DNA of 64,000 nucleotides from Scheffersomyces stipitis CBS 6054 (taxonomy: Eukaryota > Ascomycota > Pichiomycetes > Serinales > Debaryomycetaceae). The stretch spans positions 2,356,001 through 2,420,000 of the forward strand of contig NC_009042.1 in NCBI RefSeq assembly GCF_000209165.1, read 5' to 3'. A program made the translations under genes and the position numbers. Below, piece after piece: positions 18,693 to 28,627 of the stretch; position 1 is the first letter of the stretch, and each line of letters starts with the position of its first letter. Below the pieces are notes generated by a model. That model was not told where the DNA came from and did no database searches. It saw only the letters and a program-made list of their open reading frames with translations.

Positions 18693-21626
18693 ATGGTCAA
18701 GTCTTACGATCGTTATGACCAAGAGAAGTGCTTTGGAGTTATAACTTCACAGTCTAATATCTTGTGGCTTCCACCTTCGGACTCTCAATCTGCCAAATCT
18801 AATGGTCGTGCCATCTCATCAGCTCTTGAAGAGATCTTGGTTTGGGATATCAAGACAGGGGAAATTCTTCAAAGGTTAAGAGATGGATTGACTCCTGGGG
18901 CTTCTAATGCCCCTACTTCTCATCCTCCATCACCTGTAACATACTTAGCCCACCATAGTGATACGAACATCCTAGCAGCTGGCCATCTTGATGGATCGAT
19001 CAAGTTATGGGATCTCACTTCGGGCCTGGTTATCATTAACTTCCTGGGACATAAATCAGCTATAAGTCTTTTGAAATTTGACAGAAGTGGTACCAGATTG
19101 TGTTCTGGATCCTCAGACTCTACCATAATTTTGTGGGATCTTGTAGGAGAAGAAGGTTTGTTCAAATTGAAGGGTCATAAGAGCCAAATCACCGGCGTAG
19201 CATTTCTTTCCGAGAATGAACTGGAGGAAGTCAGTGATGAAATGGAAGACTATTTGTTATCTGTTTCCAAGGATGGGTTGATCAAATTGTGGGAGTTGAA
19301 GAGTCAGCAATGTATCGAGACCCACTTAGCTCATAGTAACGAATGTTGGTCTCTCGGCATAAATAAGTCCAAGAACTTGGCCATCACTTCCGGCAATAAG
19401 GATCAAGTCAAAGTGTGGGCTATTGACCTCACTCAACCAGACACACAGAAAATTGTAGAAAAAGGTTTATTTGAAAAGCAAAGCAAAGCCAGATGTAATG
19501 AAATTCTGTTCAAGTACATCAAGAGTTCAACTTCTATTGTAGAGTTGTTCTCTCTCCAGAACGCTGATAGAACTATAGAAATCTTCCGAGTCAGATCGTC
19601 TGACGAAATTAAGAAGGGTATTGCAAGAAGAACAAAAAGACTTCGCGAAAAGGGCTACGAAGACAATGAGATCTTGCAATCGATACAGGAAGCAGAAGTT
19701 GCCATGACCATCTCTCCATTCACCACATTAAGAACCGTCTCTAAGATCAAGTCTTGTACTTGGGTAGCCAAGTCGAGCAAGAAGCTTGATATCTTGATTT
19801 CATTAACCAATAACAGCATAGAATATCATAACATCCCAGTTCCAGAACTGTTCAAAAAAGCGTCCGCTTCTGACATATATTCTGTCAAACAGCACTCGAT
19901 CGACTTACTAGGTCATAGGACTGACATCAGAGCCATGGACATCTCATCCGATTCCAAGTTGTTAGCCACTGCATCTAACGGTGAATTGAAGATCTGGAAT
20001 ATCAAGACTACTAACGTCATTAGATCGTTTGCATTGGAAGGGGGTTACGCATTATGTTGTAAGTTCTTACCTGGTGGCACATTGGTTGTCGTAGGCTACA
20101 AGAATGGTGATTTGGAGTTGTACGATCTTGCATCATCTTCTTTGGTAGATAAAGTCGAGAAGGCTCATGATTCAGGCAACTCCATGATAGCAAATGGTAA
20201 CAAAGAAGACGAAAATGGGTCTGCTATTTGGTCTTTGGATTTGACTCCAGATGGAAAGACTTTAGTTACTGGTGGTAACGATAAATCTGTTAAATTTTGG
20301 AACTTCAACGTTGAACAAGAGGTAATCCCAGGCACAAATACGACAATTTCGAACTTGAAATTAGTCCACACACAAACCTTAGAACTTAATGAGGACGTTT
20401 TGTGTGTCAAAATTTCTCCTGATGCCAAGTACTTGGCAATTTCGTTATTGAACAACAATGTCCAGGTTGTTTTCTTTGACAGCTTGAAGTTGTTCCTTAC
20501 ATTATACGGTCACAAATTGCCAGTTTTGTCGATCGATATCTCCTTCGATTCTAAATTGATCATCACTTCTTCAGCTGACAAGAACATCAAGATCTGGGGT
20601 TTGGACTTTGGGGATTGTCATCGTTCTATTTTTGGTCACCAAGATTCGATCATGAATGTCAGATTTATTGGTGAAACTCACCATTTCTTCTCTTCAGGCA
20701 AAGATGGGTTAATTAAGTATTGGGATGGTGATAAGTTTGAGTGTATCCAGAAGCTTGCTGCCCACCAATCTGAAGTATGGTGCTTGAGTGTCAGTAATGA
20801 TGGCTTGTTCATGGTCACTGCTTCTCATGATCATTCGATCAGATTATGGCTGGCTACCGATGATCAGGTCTTCCTTGAGGAAGAAAGAGAAAAGGAAATG
20901 GACGAATTGTACGAGAACACGTTATTGGACTCATTAGAAGACGACGAAGCTCCAGTGCGTGAAAACGAGGAAGATGACGAAGAAATGGATGAAGTTACTA
21001 AGGTAAGTAGACAAACCATGGAAACCTTGAAGGCAGGTGAAAAATTGATGGAGGCTATGGATATTGGTATTGAAGATGTCGAAGCCGACGAAGAGTACCA
21101 GCTCCTATTGAAGAACTACATAAAGACTAGTGGTGCTGTTCTTCCAGTGAAGCCAACTTCAAACTCAATCTTGTTAGCATACAATATGTCAGGACAAGAA
21201 TACGTACTTAGCGTTATTTCCAAGATCAGGTCTGCGCAATTGGACGATGCTCTTTTGGTCCTTCCATTTTCATACTCGCTTCGTTTGTTGAAGTTCATTG
21301 AAATCTGGACCAGCAAGGAACATGTTAAGACCAACGTTGTGAACATGTCCTTGATTTGCAAGATCTTGTTCTTTGTTATCCAATCCAATGCTAAGGAATT
21401 AATCAGTCAGAAAGATCCTCAAATCAAAAACCAGATGTTGAAGGTAAAAGAACAGTTGAGAGACGAGTTGCTGCAGACCTGTAAGCAATTGGGTGTCAAT
21501 ACGCAAGGGTTAAGGTTCGCGAAACAACAATGGAAGTTAACCCACGAGACTGAGTTTATAGACGAAGCTGAGCAAAGAGAGTACGAAGACAAGAAGGCAG
21601 CCAAGAGAACTTTTGCAACGATATAG
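18693..21626 (+). CDS. DIP2: DIP2/UTP12, WD40 subunit of the SSU processome (UTP-B)
   Basis: A nucleolar U3 snoRNP protein of the UTP-B subcomplex, needed for 18S rRNA maturation. The protein is 977 aa (943 in S. cerevisiae as I recall it). Two tandem WD40 propellers fill about residues 20-720 with many GH...WD-type blades; conserved runs include GHKLPVLSIDISFDSK and SADKNIKIWGLDFGDCH. An acidic linker with EEEREKEMDELYENTL follows, then the C-terminal Utp12 helical domain (about 800-940) that assembles UTP-B. The first residues (MVKSYDRYDQEKCFGVI) match the family, which fixes the start. CTG codons at 19026 and 20850 fall at positions that are Thr and Glu in S. cerevisiae, again suggesting Ser. 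Paired E-boxes sit in its promoter. Confidence 0.96.
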   Translation: MVKSYDRYDQEKCFGVITSQSNILWLPPSDSQSAKSNGRAISSALEEILVWDIKTGEILQRLRDGLTPGASNAPTSHPPSPVTYLAHHSDTNILAAGHLDGSIKLWDLTSGLVIINFLGHKSAISLLKFDRSGTRLCSGSSDSTIILWDLVGEEGLFKLKGHKSQITGVAFLSENELEEVSDEMEDYLLSVSKDGLIKLWELKSQQCIETHLAHSNECWSLGINKSKNLAITSGNKDQVKVWAIDLTQPDTQKIVEKGLFEKQSKARCNEILFKYIKSSTSIVELFSLQNADRTIEIFRVRSSDEIKKGIARRTKRLREKGYEDNEILQSIQEAEVAMTISPFTTLRTVSKIKSCTWVAKSSKKLDILISLTNNSIEYHNIPVPELFKKASASDIYSVKQHSIDLLGHRTDIRAMDISSDSKLLATASNGELKIWNIKTTNVIRSFALEGGYALCCKFLPGGTLVVVGYKNGDLELYDLASSSLVDKVEKAHDSGNSMIANGNKEDENGSAIWSLDLTPDGKTLVTGGNDKSVKFWNFNVEQEVIPGTNTTISNLKLVHTQTLELNEDVLCVKISPDAKYLAISLLNNNVQVVFFDSLKLFLTLYGHKLPVLSIDISFDSKLIITSSADKNIKIWGLDFGDCHRSIFGHQDSIMNVRFIGETHHFFSSGKDGLIKYWDGDKFECIQKLAAHQSEVWCLSVSNDGLFMVTASHDHSIRLWLATDDQVFLEEEREKEMDELYENTLLDSLEDDEAPVRENEEDDEEMDEVTKVSRQTMETLKAGEKLMEAMDIGIEDVEADEEYQLLLKNYIKTSGAVLPVKPTSNSILLAYNMSGQEYVLSVISKIRSAQLDDALLVLPFSYSLRLLKFIEIWTSKEHVKTNVVNMSLICKILFFVIQSNAKELISQKDPQIKNQMLKVKEQLRDELLQTCKQLGVNTQGLRFAKQQWKLTHETEFIDEAEQREYEDKKAAKRTFATI

Positions 21627-23776
21627 ATATCTGTATAGGGATAACAAAAATGCATGCACATTAGAATGGCTGCGAAAATGTAGATAAGACTGAGGGCGCA
21701 AATTATGAAATTTAATCTAGACCAAAATATGATTAGAGAGCAATCGAGGTATATGGTTTTTAACGCGGAAGTTCCTTTGGAATCCGAAGTTGCGGCTATT
21801 CCTTCTTCCTGTTGGACTTGAGGTTTGAGCGAATAGTACTGATGCTACTGGTTTCACCAGCTGAAGACGAGGCTAAACTCAAAAATTAAACTGTACAGTC
21901 AAAAAATAATCGGGCAAATCTTGCTGCGGATGGCTCTTTCTTTCAAAATATCAAAAAATGTCGTGATGTATCGAGACTTTGACCTAGTACCAGCACCATT
22001 GTGTTCTAATACTACCATTGTGTGGCGGCTCGGCTTGTGGCCTGGCTGGGTAGTGCAAAAGACCGAGATACGGCTGAAAAAATATTGTTTGGACCTACGT
22101 CATCGTTTGTGTCACCAGTAGTCTACAGAAGCTTATCACTGGAATTCGAATGAACAACGATTGAGGGGAGATCAGCTACAGGTGAAAGGCTGTGGAGGCT
22201 ACCCAGAGTTCCCGTGAATTTAGAGTACGATTAATGTTGCATCAGATCAGATAGGTGGCTAGCTGCAGGAAGAAGATCTAAGTCGGGAGGAACGCATGTT
22301 AGCGATAACCAATGCCGTTCGGAAGACAAAAAGAAGCTGGCAAGCCTGGAGATAAAGGAACCCCTCTCGGTAGAAGATAGAGGAGAAGGACTTTGCTATC
22401 TTAGCGAGAACAAAGCCTGGAGAAGCCCTTAACAGAAACCGTTTCCGCGAGTGGCCCAAGCAAGTGAAAAATTGCGGAACAGTGGGGTTGGCACCGATAT
22501 CTGCCAAGGGCAGTCCAGTTGACGAATCAGAAACAGGAGAGGATAGAGTTTCGGAGGATCGGGAACACTCCGAAGTGGGCACATTAGAGTCAATCGGCAG
22601 TTTTTGCCGCGGGATTGCGATTACGATGGAAATACTAGATTGTTTAGGATGGTGGTCTTGGAAAATATAGTGGAGATGGGTTTTCAAGTCTCGCGTGGGC
22701 AGAAATGGTTTCAAAAAGAGAACGTAGATGGCCATAATTGTCACTTTTCAATGCCACAGCCCTATTCTTGTCTGTTTCTACGTCGGAGTTAGTATGACCA
22801 GACTTCGCCCTCGTTGTAATTATTATTGTGGAAAGTGATTGTTGTAGTAGATGTAGGCCGATAATTTTTTATCGTCTCACTAATGTCTCACTAGTCTAGT
22901 CTCGTCAGAGAGGTGTCAAGACTAGACTAGCGAATGAACACTTGTATCCAAGAAGTGGCAAGGCTAAGCTTACCAATGACATACAGACATGGAATTGTGC
23001 CATGGTAGACTATAAGACCATTCGACTTACTTCTAGTAAATACGGCAGTAGAAACTAATCTAGCAATAGAAGTACCACAGAAAATAGAAGTACCGACCGT
23101 GAAAATTCGCACCTAATAAAACTCTATTAGCGTACTATTCTCACATTAGTAGACTGCACTAAAAAAAACCAGGTAGACGGCAGTTGTCTCTACGGACTAA
23201 ACTTGAACCGATTCCACCACTACAACTGTACCACCACGTCAGGAACACCGCTAGACCGTGCAATTCGCTGGGATACGCAGCTTCAGACTGTTCCGCGTCC
23301 CAAATTTTGTATTGAGTAGTCTCACTTTTAATGGCACTCTTTTTTTCCCTACGCTAGCCGTCTATTTTGAGTGTCATCCGTTATTTGCAAACCCTCAAAC
23401 TTTTCGCTTTTTTAGGCACACAGTTTGCTTACAATATTTATTTAGATTTCACTCTTCTTCGTTTGAGCACTTTTCATTTTTGTAGATACCACGGACTAAC
23501 CTCATACCCATAGCCAATACCACCCACAACCAAGACTGTTTCTGCCATCAGTCACCCACGTCCGGATCATTACCCGCCATTGCTAGTGCTGCCACTATCC
23601 ACTATAAATCTCATACAAATAGTGCTCGGTGCTAAAATTTCACATAGTTAATCAGAATCAATCCTCACCGTTGACCCCACTTCACCACATCTCCACCCAA
23701 ACACCCCACCACATCTTCTACTTTCTACAGCAGATATTGCCACCACTATAGACATCGTATCGCTTATCTTGCTGCC
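21627..23776. other. 2.15-kb gene-free region between DIP2 and MED15
   Basis: No open frame here has protein character; the longest (minus, 22259-22744) is not recognisable. It probably holds the DIP2 terminator and a long MED15 promoter or leader that becomes C/T-rich towards 23777. A perfect 12-bp inverted repeat lies at 22891-22930. No tRNA box pairs or retroelement LTR signs were seen. Confidence 0.55.
22891..22930. repeat. Perfect 12-bp inverted repeat with 16-nt spacer
   Basis: CTAGTCTAGTCT at 22891-22902 is the exact reverse complement of AGACTAGACTAG at 22919-22930, and each arm is itself a near-repeat of a CTAGT/CTAGA unit. It could form a hairpin or be a dimeric factor site; nothing in the context decides. 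Confidence 0.75.
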
Positions 23777-26700
23777 ATGAACAACATGCAACAGCCCCAA
23801 CAGGGCATGAGCACCTGGCATCTGATGTATGCCGTGGCCGAACGTGAAAAAGTGGTCCAGTTTCTTACCAATGCTTTGCGTGAGATGCAAGGAGTTAACT
23901 ACGATCCACAGAGAGGTGCTGCTATAGCCAGGGAGTTCGAGAAATACACCTTCATGAGATCTTCGTCCCGCGACGAGTACCTTCGTCTTATCAAACAGAA
24001 GATCGAACAGCTCCGCTCGTCGGTCCGAGGCGTGCCCGGACGTCCACAACAACAACAGCAACAAGCTCAGCAGCAGCAGCAACAGCAGCAACAGCAACAG
24101 CAACAGTTACCTCGTCAACAATTGCCTCAACAGAATATCCCCGGTGCTGGAAATGTAGCTCGTAACCAGAACCAACCCATGAATGCCCAGAACCTCAACT
24201 TCCTTCAGCAGCAGGCTCAAGCAAGACAACAGCTGGCAGCTCAGATCCAGGCCCAGATGCGTGGCAACAATATGGGTCAGCCTAATGGCCAGCTACCACA
24301 GCCTAATGGACAACAGTCACATCAGCAGAACCAGAGTCAGAATCAAACTCAACAGCAGAATCAACAACAACGACAGCAGCAACAACAACAACAACAACAA
24401 CTGAACCAAGTGCAACAGCCAGCTGGAGCCAATACCCCTGCCAATCTCCAGCAGATCCAGCAGATCGTCAAGAATTCCCCGATCCCAAACGCGTTGTTGG
24501 CCAAAATCCCCAATCTTCCTCCAGGAGTCTCTACGTGGAACCAGGTATTCGACTGTTTGCAAAAGAAGATCATTCCAAATTCGGCTGTTTCCATCATCAA
24601 GGATATACACAACACACATATCCACTTGGTATATCGACAGCAGCAACAACAGAAGATCAACCAGATGCAAAACCAGCAGAGAAATCAGAACCAACAGTCA
24701 CAGGTGTCCCAGATTCCGCCACAGAGACAACAGCAGCAACAGCAACCTCAACAAGTTATGGGCGCAAGCATGAGTCCCAACATGGGCAATGCGAACCCCA
24801 ATAATGCTCCTAACAATGGTAACCTAATGAACAGTAACAATAATATTGGCAACTTCAACATCAACAACTTGAACCCACAACAGAAGCAACAGTTATTAGC
24901 GAGACAACAGGCTCAGCAGCAACAGCAAGCTCAACAGCAGCAACAACAGCAGAGAAATGCTATGGCGAATGGACCTCAAATGATGCAACAACCACAGCAG
25001 ACTCCGTTGCCTGCTCCTATGCAACTGTCTCCATTACAGGGACATCAACAACCAATGCAAAGTCAACAGGCTCAGCAGCAACAGCAACAGAACCAGCCTA
25101 AAGCACCTGATTTCCCTATCACTCCTCAGGATATCATGAAGTACAGTCCAGCCGCGATGACATTATTGAGTCGTTTACGCTCCAATAACACAATTGTGAG
25201 TGATCTTGACCAGAGCCAGAAGGAGAGCTTTATTAGACGGTATATCCAGCACCAGAAGGCTCAACAATGGAAAAATGAGATGGCAATGAGAAACAACAGT
25301 AATAACAGCAGTAATGCAGGCACGGCAATGAATGTAGGTGGTTCAGCTAATAACGGTAGTAATTTCGCAGCTGTTCCACAGAACCGCCTTCAGCAGCAAC
25401 AGAACCAGATGAAACAGCAACAGCCCCCAGCTGCGCCAATTCTGGAAGTTCCACCTCAGATTCCGCAGCAGCTGCCTTTAATAGGCAACATGCCTGTGAA
25501 TCAAGCACAAATGATGAAGCCTCAATCGCAACCACAGCCGCAAATGAACCCGATGTCTTCTCCTGTGTTGAACCAGAGACCAGCTTCAAGTATGCAAATG
25601 AATAATGTTAATGCTTCCTTTGCTAACAATGGTCCAAACAACTTGAATACTGTCAGCCAGCAGCCTCAACAGCAGCAGCAGTCTCAGCAGCAGGCAACAC
25701 AGGCACTGCAACAACAGAGCGCTGCTGCCTTCTTACCACCATTAACTGATGAAATGAAACAGAGATTAAAACTGTTGATAGACGAAGTATCGAAAGACAA
25801 TGTGGTATTGAAGGATGTTTCTGCTTTGCTTTCTCCAGAGGATAAGAGCACCGTTCGTGAGAGCATGATCAAGATCTCGAGACACTTTGCCAACGTAGAT
25901 AGTATCATCAGTTACTACTTCCTTCTCACCAGCGACGCCAATGGTACGAAGAGGTTGATACAAATGAAATACATGACCAAGAACATCATGGATAACCTCC
26001 ATAGAGGCATCTACTTGGCTGGACCAGATTTGATCGAAAAGTTGAACTCACAATATGAGAGACACTTTGGCTACGTCAAGCAGCAGTTTGCTATAAGAAG
26101 ACAGCAGATGCAAAGACTGCAGCAGGGCAATCAACAGGCTCCGCAGCCTCCAGCTCAGGCAATTAATCGCCAGGCTCAATTCCCTCAACCGCAACAACCA
26201 ATTGCACAACCCCAACCGGCCAATCTTGGTCCTGCTAACAATTGGCCCAACGTAGGACTTCCACCTTCACAGGGTTCGAATGGTCAACAAAGAGGCGCTA
26301 TCAGCAGTAGTCCATTGATGCCACAGAGTGCCTCTCCAATGATGGGTAACTCACAGCCATCAACACAAACTACTCCTCAAGCTAATAATTTGAAACAAAC
26401 TCCAAAGCAGATTCCTCCACCGGTAAAGAAACCACTGACGAGTGCAGTGAGAAGAAAGGGTTCTACCAAGGGTCTGGTGAATGGTACTAGCATTCCTACT
26501 CCTGCGGGTACCGCAGCTACACCAGGCAGTTTGGCTAATTCCATCAAGACTCCAAATAGTATCCCAACTCCACATCCTGCCACTCACAGTAACAAGAACA
26601 CCCCAACAGGGCAATCACCTAATTATCCAGTTAAGAATACTCCAACGGGTAGTGGAGCTCCTGCAACTGATGCTGATATTTTCATCAACACTAAGGATGA

Positions 26701-27217
26701 CTCGAAACTGGCCAAGAGAAGAGATTTGTCCAATTCCGATCCAGAAAAGTTCTTCTATGCTTCGTTGGCTAACTTGCTTGAGCTCGAGGACTCGTTCGTT
26801 GACATCAAGGACGCGACGTTACCCAGAACACCTACATTGGTCAACGGTAAACCGACAGCCAAGTCTCCATTGTCACCAGCTATTCACGGTGGTGAATGGA
26901 CTTGTGAGATCAAGCCAAATGCGATCACTTCTGCATTCAGGCAGGTAGACAGTATCAAGGAATTGGTGTCGAACGACATCATAGAGAGGTGTACCAACTT
27001 GGCCATAGAAGAATCAGACAGAAGAAATGTCAATGGCGAAGTGAATGGCATTGAGGGTTCTTCTAACGGTGGTATCAAGAGAAGCAGCGAAGACGACGAC
27101 TTGGAGAACTTGTTTGTGGAAAAGAAAGCCAGAACCGCTGAAGAAGATTACAAGTATGTTTATGAGCCAGTTTCGTTTGACGAGTGGAAGCAGTTTGTGG
27201 TATCCAGTATACAATAA
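23777..27217 (+). CDS. GAL11: Mediator tail subunit MED15 (Gal11)
   Basis: A tail-module subunit of Mediator that receives activator contacts. The protein is 1146 aa. The N-terminal KIX-like three-helix domain lies at about 8-85 (YAVAEREKVVQFLTNALREM). Gln/Asn-rich regions follow with several near-pure CAA/CAG runs (about 90-125, 185-210, 375-395). A conserved Mediator-binding core lies near 655-775 (FLPPLTDEMKQRLKLLIDEV). A Pro/Ser/Thr-rich stretch and a conserved C-terminal block (EKFFYASLANLLELEDSF...) complete it. The order and low-complexity architecture fit fungal MED15. It lies in a stretch that also contains CCR4 and NOT5. The polyQ runs are mixed CAA/CAG, which favours length stability. 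Confidence 0.92.
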   Translation: MNNMQQPQQGMSTWHLMYAVAEREKVVQFLTNALREMQGVNYDPQRGAAIAREFEKYTFMRSSSRDEYLRLIKQKIEQLRSSVRGVPGRPQQQQQQAQQQQQQQQQQQQQLPRQQLPQQNIPGAGNVARNQNQPMNAQNLNFLQQQAQARQQLAAQIQAQMRGNNMGQPNGQLPQPNGQQSHQQNQSQNQTQQQNQQQRQQQQQQQQQLNQVQQPAGANTPANLQQIQQIVKNSPIPNALLAKIPNLPPGVSTWNQVFDCLQKKIIPNSAVSIIKDIHNTHIHLVYRQQQQQKINQMQNQQRNQNQQSQVSQIPPQRQQQQQQPQQVMGASMSPNMGNANPNNAPNNGNLMNSNNNIGNFNINNLNPQQKQQLLARQQAQQQQQAQQQQQQQRNAMANGPQMMQQPQQTPLPAPMQLSPLQGHQQPMQSQQAQQQQQQNQPKAPDFPITPQDIMKYSPAAMTLLSRLRSNNTIVSDLDQSQKESFIRRYIQHQKAQQWKNEMAMRNNSNNSSNAGTAMNVGGSANNGSNFAAVPQNRLQQQQNQMKQQQPPAAPILEVPPQIPQQLPLIGNMPVNQAQMMKPQSQPQPQMNPMSSPVLNQRPASSMQMNNVNASFANNGPNNLNTVSQQPQQQQQSQQQATQALQQQSAAAFLPPLTDEMKQRLKLLIDEVSKDNVVLKDVSALLSPEDKSTVRESMIKISRHFANVDSIISYYFLLTSDANGTKRLIQMKYMTKNIMDNLHRGIYLAGPDLIEKLNSQYERHFGYVKQQFAIRRQQMQRLQQGNQQAPQPPAQAINRQAQFPQPQQPIAQPQPANLGPANNWPNVGLPPSQGSNGQQRGAISSSPLMPQSASPMMGNSQPSTQTTPQANNLKQTPKQIPPPVKKPLTSAVRRKGSTKGLVNGTSIPTPAGTAATPGSLANSIKTPNSIPTPHPATHSNKNTPTGQSPNYPVKNTPTGSGAPATDADIFINTKDDSKLAKRRDLSNSDPEKFFYASLANLLELEDSFVDIKDATLPRTPTLVNGKPTAKSPLSPAIHGGEWTCEIKPNAITSAFRQVDSIKELVSNDIIERCTNLAIEESDRRNVNGEVNGIEGSSNGGIKRSSEDDDLENLFVEKKARTAEEDYKYVYEPVSFDEWKQFVVSSIQ

Positions 27218-27602
27218 TGAGATTTACAAAAGGGCATTTTGTTTTAGCAATATGTCATATACTTTTCTTTAGTTCAAAATTTCCTTGGTTATTTTAGTAT
27301 TACTATTTGTTCGCTTTTAATATTGTTATTTAATAGTACGTTTCTTACAGATCATTATAGTATTGTGGTGTAAATGTTGCTACAAAGTCAATTCAATTAT
27401 AAAAATCGAGCCTGATTAGTATTTAAATAACAGCAAAATCTGGCATTTTATCTCTTAACTTTTAGGATACAAGAAGTATAATAAATCTTGTGCTTATCAA
27501 ACTTTATTATATAAAGGATTTGACATCTAGCCGAAAATCGCACTAGAATTGGTATTTCTATCAGATAAATTCAACTCTATCAAATCTATTCACCACAACA
27601 AC
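27218..27602. other. MED15-LTP1 intergenic region
   Basis: 385 bp, AT-rich; MED15 terminator followed by the LTP1 promoter, including a TATA box at 27508. Confidence 0.6.
27508..27515 (+). promoter_or_regulatory. TATA box of LTP1
   Basis: TATATAAA, 88 bp upstream of the LTP1 ATG, in the usual yeast TATA-to-start window. No initiator can be mapped. Confidence 0.5.
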
Positions 27603-28143
27603 ATGACGTCGCAGGATAAGAAGATCTCGGTGGCATTCGTGTGTCTCGGAAACATGTATGTAATTGTGCTTATCAATTGGTATTAGCTTGTACTAACTTT
27701 GTAGATGTCGTTCTCCCATGGCTGAGGCTATTTTCAGGGCCAAAGTAAAAGAATTAGGCTATTCAGATCATTTCGATATTATTGATTCGTACGGAACTGG
27801 TCCATGGCATGTGGGTGATTCACCCGACCACAGATCGGCCAAGACGTGTCGAAAACATGGAGTTCCTGTAAACCATGTAGCCCAGCAGATCACTCCCGGA
27901 GACTTCAAGAAGTTTGACTATGTTCTTGGTATGGACGGACTGAACAAATCTGATTTGTTGCACAGTAAACCTAGAGACAGTAAAGCTGTAGTTGAGATTT
28001 TTGGCAAGTGGAGCACTGACCCGCAGTTCAGCAAGTATGTAGAAGATCCGTATTACGGTGGAATTGGAGGGTTTGAGACCAACTTCCAGCAATTATGCCA
28101 TTTTAGTGAAGAGTTCTTGAAACAGGTTGTAGGTGAGAAGTAG
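27603..28143 (+). CDS. LTP1: Low-molecular-weight protein tyrosine phosphatase, one intron
   Basis: A cytosolic low-Mr phosphatase acting on phosphotyrosine and small phosphate esters. Exon 1 is 27603-27655 and exon 2 is 27705-28143, separated by a 49-nt intron (27656-27704). The spliced protein has 163 aa; S. cerevisiae Ltp1 has about 161. Splicing restores the P-loop C-L-G-N-I-C-R-S at residues 14-21, with nucleophile Cys14 and Arg20. The intron falls inside the isoleucine codon of that loop (phase 2). The general-acid DPYYGG motif lies near residue 140. Without splicing, the longest frame starts only at the Met of SPMAEAIF and lacks the catalytic cysteine. Confidence 0.95.
27656..27704 (+). 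other. LTP1 intron
   Basis: The donor is GTATGT, the branch point TACTAAC is at 27691-27697, and the acceptor is TAG. The 49-nt length is typical of short yeast introns. Removing it joins AT|A into an Ile codon and completes the catalytic loop, which is strong support. Confidence 0.95.
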
Positions 28144-28627
28144 ATCTAGAGAATAGATTAGAGATAACTAGAATATAATAGCATTTAGATAATTTTTTTA
28201 GATTATTGTTACAAATTAAGTACCTCTGTGTACTGCTAACTACCCGACTCCTTCTAGTGCTTGTTGCTGTAATGTTAGACTAGAATACCATGAAAGTAAC
28301 CATCCTTAGTACTGAGAACTTATGCACACTTTTTATAGTCATGCGTAACTTCTGTCATCACACCGGTAACTTGTGTCACGGGACCACAGTGTTTTACCAT
28401 CTACAAATGTTGGCTAGTAGGTCTCAGTAGCTTACTACCTAAATCCATTACAGCAACCGCTACGGCAACACAACAGATACTCCCTGTTGAGATACATAAG
28501 CATCACGATAGTTGCCGCATATACCCGAGATCATCTTTTCTTTGGTAATAGCTTCAGCATTCGCATCTAACCCCCCAGCATCTGGAATCTTGATTTCCAT
28601 ATAGTGAATGATTTCCCCAGTGCCGAT
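28144..28627. other. LTP1-NOT5 intergenic region
   Basis: 484 bp with no gene and no motif I can assign. It serves as LTP1 terminator and NOT5 promoter. Confidence 0.5.

Noticed and set aside
22259..22744. 161-codon minus-strand frame between DIP2 and MED15
   Set aside because: No domain, no codon bias, and overlapping frames of similar quality on the other strand.
24047..24110. polyQ runs of MED15 and CCR4 as disease-like expansions
   Set aside because: Mixed CAA/CAG Gln tracts are normal in these two yeast proteins.
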